Assembly (NCBI GenBank): GCA_031553765.1
Contig: JAVBKY010000003.1
Location: 558,001 to 622,000 of the forward strand
Reading direction: 5' to 3'
Length of the DNA: 64,000 nt
Source: JAITMY01 sp031553765
GTDB lineage: Bacteria > Bacteroidota > Bacteroidia > Bacteroidales > UBA932
Made by a program: the position numbers and the translations under genes. The notes under the pieces were generated by a model. It did no database searches and was not told where the DNA came from. It saw only the letters and a program-made list of their open reading frames with translations. Of this stretch, positions 15,363-23,720 are shown piece by piece (position 1 is the first letter of the stretch; each line of letters begins with the position of its first letter).

Positions 15363-15866
15363 ATGAAACATATTCTTTACATATCAATGGGCATTTTAGC
15401 CCTTGTTTTTGCCTCATGCGCTCCTCTAACTAAAGCACAAGAGGCCGAACTTCAGGCTAAGGTAAAACAGGCCGTTGAGGGCAAAAAATTTCGCATAGCG
15501 GTCAACTACGTTAACCCCATAAAATTTCAATCGCGCGCGCTCAGCTCAGAGTACGACTTCGCCATAAAAGCCGACTCTGCCTTTTCCTACCTGCCCTACT
15601 TTGGCGAGTCATACGGAGGAAGTGCTGCCTATGACAGCAACGATGGCGGCATCAAGTTCAAAGAGCCTATGCAGGAGTACAAGTTGTCAGGCAATGAGAA
15701 AAAGGGCTACGAAATGTCGTTCCGCATTAAATCTCCCCGCGACAGCTATCAAATATTTCTCAGCGTAAGCACCACAGGCTACGCCAGCATAAGCATTACC
15801 CCCACGCAATCAAGCCAAATTAACTACAACGGCGAGCTCGTTTTTGAAGAAAATGCTGAAAAATAA
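15363..15866 (+). CDS. DUF4251-family lipoprotein
   Basis: A lipoprotein signal ends in VFASC, with Cys19 the likely lipid site. The mature protein (167 residues in all) follows the DUF4251 pattern: KKFRIAVNYVNPIKFQSRAL, an aromatic-rich middle SYLPYFGESYGG, and a C-terminal SYQIFLSVSTTGYASISITP. The family is small, Bacteroidota-specific and of unknown function. The next gene starts 16 bases after the stop and encodes a secreted TldD-like protein, so both probably act in the periplasm. Confidence 0.8.
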   Translation: MKHILYISMGILALVFASCAPLTKAQEAELQAKVKQAVEGKKFRIAVNYVNPIKFQSRALSSEYDFAIKADSAFSYLPYFGESYGGSAAYDSNDGGIKFKEPMQEYKLSGNEKKGYEMSFRIKSPRDSYQIFLSVSTTGYASISITPTQSSQINYNGELVFEENAEK

Positions 15867-15881
15867 AAACTTAACCATATC

Positions 15882-17573
15882 ATGTTGAACCGTTACATTA
15901 AGTTTTGCATATCGCTCTTACTGCTCCCAATAGCTGCGTTAGCGGCCCCCGACCCGCTGCTACAAACACTCAAAGATGAGCTACATCGTGAATTTACAGC
16001 CTTGCAAAATGCCGAAAATCCGCCCTACTACCTCAGCCTACGCGTAGAAGACGAGGAGCGTTGCTACGCCACCGCCTCATTTGGCGCCTTGGTGGGTAGC
16101 GAGGAACGCCACACCCGCAGCCTTACCCCCGCCGTACGTATTGGCAACTACGAGCGCGACAACACCCACGAGCTGCGCGGCAGCCACAGTTCGTCATCGG
16201 TAAATGATGACGGCGGGAGAGCGCAGAGCCTCCCTTTGGATAATGATGATCTAGCTATCCGCCAAAAAATTTGGCAAGCCATAGACGTTGAATATCGTGC
16301 GGCGCAAAATCGCTATGAAAAGGTAAAAGCCAACATTGCCACCCGCGTAAAAGAGACCGATAGCTCCCCCGATTTTTCTTTGGTCCCGGTAGAAAAATAT
16401 ATTGAAGAAAAACTTCAATTTAAAGTAGATAAAAATTTATGGGAAAGTAAAGTAAAACAACTTTCTGAAAAATTTGCATCGAATAAGGATTTGATATACG
16501 GAAGCGTGACCTTTTCGTATAGGATAGAACGTAAATACTTTGTTTCCAGCGAGGGGGCAGAGATTGTACTAAACCAGCCCTATACACAGCTAAGCATATA
16601 CGGCCTAACCAAAGCTGATAATGGAACAGAGCTGCCGCTGCAAAAAACCTTTTTTGCTTTTTCTCCTGATAAATTACCACATGATAGCATTATAATTCGC
16701 GAAATATCAGAACTATCAAATAAGTTATCTCAACTAAAAGTTGCACCTGAAGTTCAACCATACTCCGGCCCCGCCATACTATCGGCTCCTGCCGCAGGAG
16801 TATTTTTTCACGAAATTTTTGGCCACCGCGTTGAGGGGCAAAAAATGCGGAGCGAGTCAGATGGACAAACCTTTAAAAAGATGATAGGTGAGCAGGTGCT
16901 GCCCACACACCTATCCGTAAACATGAATCCAACCATACACCAATTTGATGGAGCAGACCTAAATGGATACTACTTGTATGATGAGCAAGGGGTCAAATCA
17001 AAAAACGTAGAGGTAGTAAAGGATGGCGTTCTGAAAAACTTCCTCATGTCGCGCACTCCCATCGAGGGCTTTCCACAGAGTAATGGGCATGCCCGCGCTC
17101 AAATAGGGAAACAGCCTACCACCCGACAATCAAATTTGATTGTTACCAGCAGTAAAACATTTTCCAATAAAGAGTTACGAGACTTGCTTAAGCTGGAGGT
17201 TAAAAACCAAGGGAAAGAGTATGGCTACTATTTCGCATCGGTAGTAGGTGGCTTTACCAGCACCGGACGCTACATGCCAAACTCCTTCAACGTCACACCT
17301 ACTGAAGTTTACCGTGTATATGCCGATGGCCGTCCTGACGAACTTGTACGGGGCGTAGACTTAGTGGGAACACCGCTAGCCATGTTCTCTCAAATAGAAG
17401 CTGCCGGTAACGACTACTCCATATTTACAGGAATGTGCGGAGCCGAGAGCGGTAGCGTACCCGTAACTGCTATTTCTCCATCATTGCTGGTGCGCATGAT
17501 TGAAGTGCAAAAGAAAGCCAAGTCGCAAACAGCACCCCCATTGCTACCCAAACCCACGGAGTGCGATTTTTAG
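15882..17573 (+). CDS. secreted TldD/PmbA-family metallopeptidase-like protein
   Basis: The 563 residues begin with a signal peptide (about 1-21, ending ALAAP), whereas the classical TldD and TldE are cytoplasmic. The zinc motif HEIFGH is at about 310-315, with GHRVEGQKMRSESDG following, as in TldD proteases. The C-terminal third contains GHARAQIGKQPTTRQSNLIV and MCGAESGSVPVTA, also family-typical. The N-terminal region (up to residue 130) is less conserved and hydrophilic. No TldE partner is nearby. It follows a DUF4251 lipoprotein gene by 16 bases. It probably degrades or matures peptides in the periplasm. Confidence 0.85.
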   Translation: MLNRYIKFCISLLLLPIAALAAPDPLLQTLKDELHREFTALQNAENPPYYLSLRVEDEERCYATASFGALVGSEERHTRSLTPAVRIGNYERDNTHELRGSHSSSSVNDDGGRAQSLPLDNDDLAIRQKIWQAIDVEYRAAQNRYEKVKANIATRVKETDSSPDFSLVPVEKYIEEKLQFKVDKNLWESKVKQLSEKFASNKDLIYGSVTFSYRIERKYFVSSEGAEIVLNQPYTQLSIYGLTKADNGTELPLQKTFFAFSPDKLPHDSIIIREISELSNKLSQLKVAPEVQPYSGPAILSAPAAGVFFHEIFGHRVEGQKMRSESDGQTFKKMIGEQVLPTHLSVNMNPTIHQFDGADLNGYYLYDEQGVKSKNVEVVKDGVLKNFLMSRTPIEGFPQSNGHARAQIGKQPTTRQSNLIVTSSKTFSNKELRDLLKLEVKNQGKEYGYYFASVVGGFTSTGRYMPNSFNVTPTEVYRVYADGRPDELVRGVDLVGTPLAMFSQIEAAGNDYSIFTGMCGAESGSVPVTAISPSLLVRMIEVQKKAKSQTAPPLLPKPTECDF

Positions 17574-17624
17574 TATTTAAAATCTATCGACGAAGAGAAA
17601 CCCCATTGCGACCAAACAGAGCAG

Positions 17625-17646
17625 GGCGGTAACACGTGTTACCGCC
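17625..17646. terminator. perfect palindrome terminator after the TldD-like gene
   Basis: A perfect 22-base palindrome (GGCGGTAACAC and its complement) followed by TTTTATTTTG, 52 bases after the stop. Confidence 0.8.
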
Positions 17647-17833
17647 TTTTATTTTGCAAAAACACTTTCAATTTGTAACAATCCGACCGATATATTCCAA
17701 TATTTACTGTTAAAATAATGCCGTTTTTTATTCTGAATATCATATAATTTTATACTATTAATTATTTTATTGTATGATTGTTATATAATAATTTATGTTG
17801 TTACATATCATCTTTATAATCGCACTTTGATTT

Positions 17834-17862
17834 TTTGTCTTGGCATGATAAAAATACTTTTG
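17834..17862 (+). promoter_or_regulatory. promoter of the acyl-CoA synthetase gene
   Basis: TTTG at 17834-17837 and TACTTTTG at 17855-17862, 17 bases apart, match the Bacteroidota consensus well. The surrounding 17.69-17.83 kb is very AT-rich and has no gene. The transcript would carry the repeat at 17881-17972 in its leader. Confidence 0.65.
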
Positions 17863-17880
17863 TACTGGATAAAAAGCGCA

Positions 17881-17972
17881 ATGTCATCCCGTGCTTGACA
17901 CGGGATCTCCCATTCAGGGGGTTGGAAATTGACTTCGTCGAGCTACGGTTGCGGATCAAGTCCGCAATGACA
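17881..17972. repeat. GTCATCCCG...CGCAATGAC dispersed repeat
   Basis: Begins ATGTCATCCCGTGCTTGACA and ends TCCGCAATGACA. The outer ends (TGTCAT/ATGACA) are inverted. It belongs with the GTCATTGCGAG-type elements elsewhere in the window. It sits in the leader of the next gene. Confidence 0.6.
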
Positions 17973-18009
17973 AATAACCAAGAAAACTCTAAAAAAACAC
18001 TTTAATAAA

Positions 18010-19656
18010 ATGAAGAATTTATCTTACGCAAACGGCCCCAGCACTATTGCTTTAAAAGGTCAAACCATTGGCGAGTGTCTTCGCGAAACCGTAGAAAAGT
18101 ACGGCGAGCGCGAGGCGTTGGTTGTGGTGGAGCAAAACTACCGCGCTACCTATAAGGAGCTGTGGGACCAAACCACCGTGCTGGCTAAGGCGCTTATGGC
18201 TATTGGCGTAAAAAAGGGCGACCGCGTAGGTATTTGGGCAGCCAACCGCTACGAGTGGGTGCTGACGCAGTTTGCAACGCCACGTATTGGCGCTATCATG
18301 GTTAACATCAACCCCGGATACAAGTTAGAGGGTGTAGAATACGCGCTTAAGCAAAGCGAAATTAACGTGCTGATTACGGCGCAAGGCTTCAAGAAAACGG
18401 ACTACATTGACATGCTCAACACCATTCGTCCGCACTGCCCCTACCCCAGCAACCGCACCATTATTTTAGATCGCAACTGGGATAAGTTCCTTGACTTAGC
18501 TAAAACCATTACCGATGAGCAGCTGGCCGAGCGCGAGGCGGACTTGGATTTTGATGATCCCATCAACATTCAGTACACCTCTGGCACCACGGGCGAACCC
18601 AAAGGCGCTACGCTTACGCACAACAACATTTTGAACAACGGATTTTTTATCGGCGAAGGTCAAAAGTTTACCGAAAAAGACCGCGTATGCATTCCCGTGC
18701 CATTCTTCCACTGCTTCGGCATGGTGCTGGCAAACTTAGCTTGTATCACACACGGCGCTTGCATGGTAGTTCCGGGAGAAGCATTCGACGCTGAGGTGGT
18801 TATGAAAACGGTGCAGGACGAAAAATGTACCGCGCTGTACGGCGTTCCCACCATGTTTATAGCGGAGCTGTCGCACCCCAACTTCAGCAAGTACGACTTC
18901 AGCTCACTACGTACAGGTATCATGGCCGGCTCGCTTTGCCCCATTGATACCATGGAAAAGGTAATTGACAAAATGAACATGAAGGAGGTAACCATTGTGT
19001 ACGGTATGACCGAAACCTCACCCGGTTCAACACAGTCGCTTACCGACGACCCCATTGAGAAGCGCGTGGCCACCGTTGGTCGCGTTCACCCGCACGTTGA
19101 AATAAAAATTGTTGACCCAAAAACGGGAAAAATTGTACCGCGCGGCGAGCGTGGTGAATTCTGCACCCGCGGCTACTCCGTAATGTTGGGCTACTGGAAT
19201 GATGAGGCCTCAACGCACAAGGTGATTGACAAGCACGGCTGGATGCACACCGGCGACGTAGCGGTAATGGACGAAGAGGGCTACGTAGCTATCGTAGGTC
19301 GTATTAAGGACATTATCATTCGTGGTGGAGAAAATATTTCACCTAAGGAAGTTGAAGACTTCTTGCTTAAGCACGAGGGTATTCAGGATGTGCAGGTAAT
19401 TGGCGTACCCAGCGAAAAGTACGGCGAGGAAGTTATGGCGTGGGTTAAGCGCCAGCCCGGATTTGACTACGGAGAAGAGGAGTTGGCACGCTACTGCAAG
19501 GGTCGTATAGCTACCTTCAAAACACCTAAGTACTGGAAGTTTGTTGACGAATTCCCCATGACTATCAGCGGAAAAATTCGCAAGGTAGAAATGCGCGAAA
19601 TCGCTGAAAAAGAGTTGGGGCTGGAAAAGGTGAAGTCAATTCACACAGAGGACTAA
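18010..19656 (+). CDS. AMP-binding acyl-CoA synthetase (fatty acid-CoA ligase)
   Basis: A 548-residue adenylate-forming enzyme. The phosphate-binding loop YTSGTTGEPKGATLTHNN is at about 188-205, the adenine-binding region MTETSPGS near 335-342, and the motif GWMHTGDVAVMDEEGY near 407-422. The hinge and catalytic lysine text ISGKIRKVEMRE is near the C-terminus (about 518-530). These enzymes activate a fatty acid to acyl-AMP and then acyl-CoA. The closest family is the medium- to long-chain FadD/AcsM2-like group; chain length cannot be told. It has its own promoter with a long repeat-bearing leader. Confidence 0.9.
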   Translation: MKNLSYANGPSTIALKGQTIGECLRETVEKYGEREALVVVEQNYRATYKELWDQTTVLAKALMAIGVKKGDRVGIWAANRYEWVLTQFATPRIGAIMVNINPGYKLEGVEYALKQSEINVLITAQGFKKTDYIDMLNTIRPHCPYPSNRTIILDRNWDKFLDLAKTITDEQLAEREADLDFDDPINIQYTSGTTGEPKGATLTHNNILNNGFFIGEGQKFTEKDRVCIPVPFFHCFGMVLANLACITHGACMVVPGEAFDAEVVMKTVQDEKCTALYGVPTMFIAELSHPNFSKYDFSSLRTGIMAGSLCPIDTMEKVIDKMNMKEVTIVYGMTETSPGSTQSLTDDPIEKRVATVGRVHPHVEIKIVDPKTGKIVPRGERGEFCTRGYSVMLGYWNDEASTHKVIDKHGWMHTGDVAVMDEEGYVAIVGRIKDIIIRGGENISPKEVEDFLLKHEGIQDVQVIGVPSEKYGEEVMAWVKRQPGFDYGEEELARYCKGRIATFKTPKYWKFVDEFPMTISGKIRKVEMREIAEKELGLEKVKSIHTED

Positions 19657-19664
19657 TAACGATA

Positions 19665-19862
19665 GCCCCCAACCCCCTAAAGGGGGCTATAACATACTGC
19701 GATTGCCCAAAGCGTCATTGCGAGCGAAGCGCGGCAATCTCTTAATTGCGCCAATGGCGCAAAGTGTAAGATTGCTTCGTCGTTCCTCCTCGCAATGACG
19801 CTTCAAGGTAGAAACTTACATAACCCCACCGCAGTTATAGCCCCCTTTGGGGGATTGGGGGT
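19665..19862. mobile_element. nested MITE-like element, outer inverted repeat
   Basis: The left arm (GCCCCCAACCCCCTAAAGGG, then GGCTATAAC, to 19694) and the right arm (GTTATAGCCCCCTTTGGGGG, then ATTGGGGG, from 19834) are inverted copies. Between them lies a second, unrelated repeat at 19712-19801. Another copy of the outer element is at 25954-26060 with a different core. No transposase is present, so it would be non-autonomous. Confidence 0.65.
19712..19801. repeat. GCGTCATTGCGAG palindromic repeat (inner element)
   Basis: The ends GCGTCATTGCGAGCGA and CTCGCAATGACGC are inverted, and inside are GCGGCAATCT and AGATTGC in the same symmetry. The family has further copies at 23593-23691 and 36341-36429. 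Confidence 0.75.
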
Positions 19863-19902
19863 AAATTCGTTTAATTCGTCCAATTAGTGGACAACAAATA
19901 TT

Positions 19903-21399
19903 ATGAAAGACAAAGTTTACATTTTCGATACCACCCTGCGCGATGGCGAGCAGGTGCCCGGTTGCCAGCTCAACACTGTTGAGAAAATTGAGGTAGCACG
20001 TGCCCTTGAAGCCCTTGGCGTGGACGTTATCGAAGCGGGATTCCCCGTGAGCAGCCCCGGCGATTTTAACTCCGTGGTTGAAATTTCAAAGGCCGTGAGC
20101 AACCCCACCATTTGCGCCCTCACCCGCGCTGTGGAAAAGGATATAGAAGTAGCAGCACAAGCCCTCAAGTTTGCCAAGCAAGGTCGTATTCACACGGGTA
20201 TAGGAACTTCTGAATTTCATATAAAGTATAAGTTCAACTCCACGCCTGAAGAAATCATTGAGCGAGCCATTAAAGCCGTGAAATTTGCTCGCAACTTGGT
20301 TGGCGAAGTTGAGTTTTACGCTGAGGATGCCGGACGTACCGACAACAAGTATTTGGCAAAAGTGGTAGAAGCCGTTATCGGCGCGGGTGCCACCATTATC
20401 AACATTCCCGATACCACAGGCTATACGCTGCCGCACGAGTATGGTGCCAAGATAAAGTATCTCATGGAGCACGTGAGCAACATCGACAAAGCTATACTCA
20501 GCACGCACTGCCACAACGATCTTGGTATGGCCACAGCCAACACCATGGCGGGTATTATCAACGGCGCGCGTCAGGTAGAGGTAACCATCAACGGTATTGG
20601 TGAGCGCGCAGGTAACACCTCGCTTGAGGAAATTGCCATGATACTTAAGTGCCACAAAAAGTTGGGCGTAGATACGGGCATTAACACCAAAAAGATTGTA
20701 CCTACCAGCCGCTTGGTATCAACGCTTATGCGCATGCCCGTACAGGCAAATAAGGCCATTGTGGGGCGCAACGCGTTTGCACACTCGTCAGGTATTCACC
20801 AGGATGGATTTTTGAAAAAGCGCGAAACCTACGAAATTATGAATCCCAAAGATGTAGGTATCAGTGAATCATCCATTGTGCTTACCGCCCGCAGCGGACG
20901 TGCAGCATTAAAGCATAGGTTTGACCAATTGGGTATAAAGTTAAGTAAAACAGAGCTTGACGAAACATATCCTAAGTTCCTTGACTTGGCCGATAAGAAA
21001 AAGGAAATCAACGACGACGACCTGATGATACTGGTGAACCGCGAACGTGTGGCCGACCGTAAAATTAAGCTCGTTAGTCTGCAAGTGCTGTGCGGTAAAA
21101 ACGTACAACCCGCTGCCACCGTTACCCTCAACTACAACGGCGAGGAGCACACCGAAGCAGCGCTGGGCAATGGCCCCATTGACGCTTCGCTCAACGCCGT
21201 GCGCAGCATTATTAAGCAAAAAATCCGCTTGGAGGACTTCGTTATACAAGCCATCACCCGCGGTAGCAACGATATTGGTAAAGTGCACATGTCCGTTGAG
21301 TACAAGGGGTCACTTTTCTACGGCTTCGGTGCTCACACCGATATAGTACAAGCTTCCGTTGACGCCTTTTTGGATGCCGTAAGCAAAGCTCTCAAGTAA
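19903..21399 (+). CDS. leuA: 2-isopropylmalate synthase
   Basis: Catalyses the first step of leucine synthesis, joining acetyl-CoA and 2-oxoisovalerate. The 498 residues begin with the HMGL-like barrel (FDTTLRDGEQVPGCQLN at 8-24, metal ligand Asp9), with HCHND at 202-206 giving the metal-binding histidines and INGIGERAGNTSLEE near 229-243. The C-terminal regulatory domain from about residue 365 (DRKIKLVSLQVLCGKNVQPA onward) argues for LeuA rather than a homocitrate or citramalate synthase lacking it. First gene of leuA-leuC-leuD-leuB; the preceding gap is filled with nested repeats, so I cannot point to the promoter. Confidence 0.93.
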   Translation: MKDKVYIFDTTLRDGEQVPGCQLNTVEKIEVARALEALGVDVIEAGFPVSSPGDFNSVVEISKAVSNPTICALTRAVEKDIEVAAQALKFAKQGRIHTGIGTSEFHIKYKFNSTPEEIIERAIKAVKFARNLVGEVEFYAEDAGRTDNKYLAKVVEAVIGAGATIINIPDTTGYTLPHEYGAKIKYLMEHVSNIDKAILSTHCHNDLGMATANTMAGIINGARQVEVTINGIGERAGNTSLEEIAMILKCHKKLGVDTGINTKKIVPTSRLVSTLMRMPVQANKAIVGRNAFAHSSGIHQDGFLKKRETYEIMNPKDVGISESSIVLTARSGRAALKHRFDQLGIKLSKTELDETYPKFLDLADKKKEINDDDLMILVNRERVADRKIKLVSLQVLCGKNVQPAATVTLNYNGEEHTEAALGNGPIDASLNAVRSIIKQKIRLEDFVIQAITRGSNDIGKVHMSVEYKGSLFYGFGAHTDIVQASVDAFLDAVSKALK

Positions 21400-21404
21400 T
21401 TTTT

Positions 21405-21474
21405 CTCTCACGCAAAGACGCAAAGTCGCAGAGTTTCTAATAAAAACTTCTTTGCGCCTCTGCGTCTTTGCGAG
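21405..21474. repeat. CGCAAAGACGCAAAG inverted repeat in the leuA-leuC gap
   Basis: Left arm CTCACGCAAAGACGCAAAG and right arm CTCTGCGTCTTTGCGAG fold back on each other. The CGCAAAG(A/G)CGCAAAG motif is a widespread interspersed repeat. It fills almost the entire gap between leuA and leuC. Confidence 0.75.
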
Positions 21475-21486
21475 CAATTAGAACAT

Positions 21487-22857
21487 ATGAAAACACTTTT
21501 TGATAAAATCTGGGAAAAGCACGTTGTTGAGTCCATCAAAAATGGCCCCGATGTGCTGTATATCGACCGCCAACTCATTCACGAAGTAACCAGTCCGCAA
21601 GCATTTGAAGGTTTGCGCAAGCGTGGCATTAAGGTATTTCGCCCGCAGCAGGTAACCGCCACCCCCGACCACAATACGCCCACGCTCGACCAGCATCTGC
21701 CCATTAGGGAGGAAGCCTCACGCAAAGCAGTAGAAACGTTGCGCCAAAACTGCAATGAAAACGGCATCATGCTATTTGACCTCAACACTGAGTTCAACGG
21801 CGTGGTACACATTGTTGGTCCCGAGCTGGGACTCACGCAACCCGGCATGACCATAGTGTGCGGCGATAGTCACACCGCCACGCACGGAGCCTTTGGCAGC
21901 ATTGCCTTCGGCATAGGTACCAGCGAGGTAGAAATGGCGCTTGCCACGCAGTGCTTGTTGCAAACCAAGCCCAAACAAATGCGCATTACCATTGACGGTA
22001 AGTTGAGTAAGGGAGTAGCCGCCAAGGATGTTATTCTATACATCATAGCGCAGCTCACCGCGGGCGGTGGCACAGGCTACTTTATTGAGTACGCCGGCGA
22101 AGCATTCCGCAACATGAGCATGGAAGAACGCATGACCGTGTGCAACATGAGCATTGAAATGGGTGCGCGCGGCGGACTCATTGCCCCCGACCAAACTACA
22201 TTCAGCTACGTAAAAGGTCGCAAATTCGCTCCACAAGGTGCCGAATGGGATAAAAAGTTGACCGAATGGAAGCAGCTGTTTACCGATAGCGAAGCTTCAT
22301 TTGACAAGGAATATTCATTTAAGGCAGAAGATATTAAACCATTCATTACCTACGGTACTAATCCCGGTATGGGCATGGCTATTGACGGCAATATCCCTGC
22401 CGACGAGCCTAACACCAAGGCGCTAGAGTATATGAATTTTAAGGCAGGTGAAAAGCTGTTGGGCAAATCCATCGACTACGTTTTCATAGGCAGCTGCACC
22501 AACGGACGCATTGAGGATTTCCGCGCAGCAGCAAGCATTATCAAGGGTCGTAAAATAGCCAATAACGTGTTTGCCTATATCGTTCCCGGTTCAAAATCGG
22601 TAGAGCGACAGGCACGCGAAGAAGGTCTAATAAAGATTTTTGAGGATGCAGGATTTGTGTTCCGCCAGCCCGGATGCTCGGCCTGTCTTGCTATGAACGA
22701 GGATAAGGTACCCGCCGGCAAGTACTGCGTATCCACCTCCAACCGTAACTTCGAAGGCCGCCAAGGCGTGGGTGCGCGTACGCTCCTTGCCAGCCCCCTC
22801 ACCGCAGCAGCAGCAGCGGTAACAGGTAAAATAACCGACCCGAGAGAACTCTTATAG
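21487..22857 (+). CDS. leuC: 3-isopropylmalate dehydratase large subunit
   Basis: An aconitase-family protein of 456 residues that isomerises 2- to 3-isopropylmalate with LeuD. The [4Fe-4S] cysteines are in GSCTNGR (C337) and CSACLAMNED (C397, C400). The N-terminal block CGDSHTATHGAFG is near 124-136, and YFIEYAGEAFRNM is near 198. The length is close to the bacterial LeuC norm. It sits between leuA and leuD in the same orientation. A 67-base gap with a small inverted repeat separates it from leuD. Confidence 0.95.
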   Translation: MKTLFDKIWEKHVVESIKNGPDVLYIDRQLIHEVTSPQAFEGLRKRGIKVFRPQQVTATPDHNTPTLDQHLPIREEASRKAVETLRQNCNENGIMLFDLNTEFNGVVHIVGPELGLTQPGMTIVCGDSHTATHGAFGSIAFGIGTSEVEMALATQCLLQTKPKQMRITIDGKLSKGVAAKDVILYIIAQLTAGGGTGYFIEYAGEAFRNMSMEERMTVCNMSIEMGARGGLIAPDQTTFSYVKGRKFAPQGAEWDKKLTEWKQLFTDSEASFDKEYSFKAEDIKPFITYGTNPGMGMAIDGNIPADEPNTKALEYMNFKAGEKLLGKSIDYVFIGSCTNGRIEDFRAAASIIKGRKIANNVFAYIVPGSKSVERQAREEGLIKIFEDAGFVFRQPGCSACLAMNEDKVPAGKYCVSTSNRNFEGRQGVGARTLLASPLTAAAAAVTGKITDPRELL

Positions 22858-22910
22858 ACATGCGACTTGTGACCAATTTTCGCACATCGCATGTCGAGTA
22901 ATCGCAAGTC
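22857..22910. repeat. small inverted repeats in the leuC-leuD gap
   Basis: GACATGCGA (22857-22865) pairs with TCGCATGTC (22887-22895), and GACTTG (22864-22869) with CAAGTC (22905-22910). It may stabilise or attenuate the mRNA. Confidence 0.5.
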
Positions 22911-22924
22911 CTAAAATTTAGATT

Positions 22925-23512
22925 ATGCAAAAGTTAAACATACTCACCACCACCTGTGTTCCCCTCAACGTTGAGAGTGTTGACACCGACCAGATTATTC
23001 CGGCACGTTTTTTGAAAACTACCAACCGCGAAGGCTTTGGGAAAAACCTTTTTCGCGACTGGCGCTACGATGCCGACGACCAGCCAAAATCAGACTTCGT
23101 ACTCAATAACCCTGCGTACAGCGGCCAAATACTGGTTGCAGGTAAAAACTTCGGTTGCGGGTCAAGCCGTGAGCACGCCGCATGGGCCATTGCCGACTAC
23201 GGCTTCCGCGTGGTTGTTTCCTCGCTTTTTGCCGATATTTTTAAGGGAAATGCGCTCAACAACGGAGTACTTCCAATTCAGGTAAGCGAAGCCTTTGTTA
23301 AGGCTCTTTTCGTTGAAATAGCCAACAACCCCAAGGTTGAGGTAACTATCGATTTACCCGAGCAAACTATCACCATCAACAGCATTGACCTAAGTGAGAG
23401 GTTCGACATCAACGACTACAAAAAAACGTGCTTCTTAAACGGCTATGATGATATTGATTACTTGATATCAATGAAAGGACAGATTGAGGAGTACGAGAAA
23501 AGTAGGAAGTAG
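22925..23512 (+). CDS. leuD: 3-isopropylmalate dehydratase small subunit
   Basis: The 195-residue swivelling-domain partner of LeuC. The family signature is VDTDQIIPARFLK near 19-31, and CGSSREHAAWAI near 77-88 contains the Ser/Arg that binds substrate. Length is normal for LeuD. The next gene, leuB, begins 208 bases later; the gap holds a hairpin and a repeat element, and no promoter that I can see, so read-through is likely. Confidence 0.95.
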   Translation: MQKLNILTTTCVPLNVESVDTDQIIPARFLKTTNREGFGKNLFRDWRYDADDQPKSDFVLNNPAYSGQILVAGKNFGCGSSREHAAWAIADYGFRVVVSSLFADIFKGNALNNGVLPIQVSEAFVKALFVEIANNPKVEVTIDLPEQTITINSIDLSERFDINDYKKTCFLNGYDDIDYLISMKGQIEEYEKSRK

Positions 23513-23538
23513 AGATTAGAGGAAGAGGCCACCTCAAG

Positions 23539-23570
23539 ACCCTAACAGGGCTTTGAGACCCTGTTAGGGT
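23539..23570. repeat. ACCCTAACAGGG hairpin repeat, copy 1
   Basis: ACCCTAACAGGG and CCCTGTTAGGGT form a 12-base stem around CTTTGAGA. The same hairpin with a slightly different loop is at 35843-35874. Confidence 0.75.
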
Positions 23571-23592
23571 TAGTCCACAAAGTAGCCAAGAA

Positions 23593-23691
23593 CGTCATTG
23601 CGAGGACGAGGTACGAGGACGCGGCAATCTCAAGTTATGATTGGCTTCGCCAAAAGTAGAGATTGCTTCGTCGTTCCTCCTCGCAATGACG
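23593..23691. repeat. CGTCATTGCGAGGA palindromic repeat, copy in leuD-leuB gap
   Basis: Ends CGTCATTGCGAGGACGA and TCCTCCTCGCAATGACG are inverted, with GCGGCAATCT and AGATTGC inside. Same family as 19712-19801 and 36341-36429. Confidence 0.75.
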
Positions 23692-23720
23692 CCCTGATTA
23701 AGTTTTAAAGTAATATTTAT

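Noticed and set aside
17690..17830. AT-rich stretch before the acyl-CoA synthetase as an origin or recombination site
   Set aside because: No DnaA boxes or iterons, and a normal promoter at its end explains the region.
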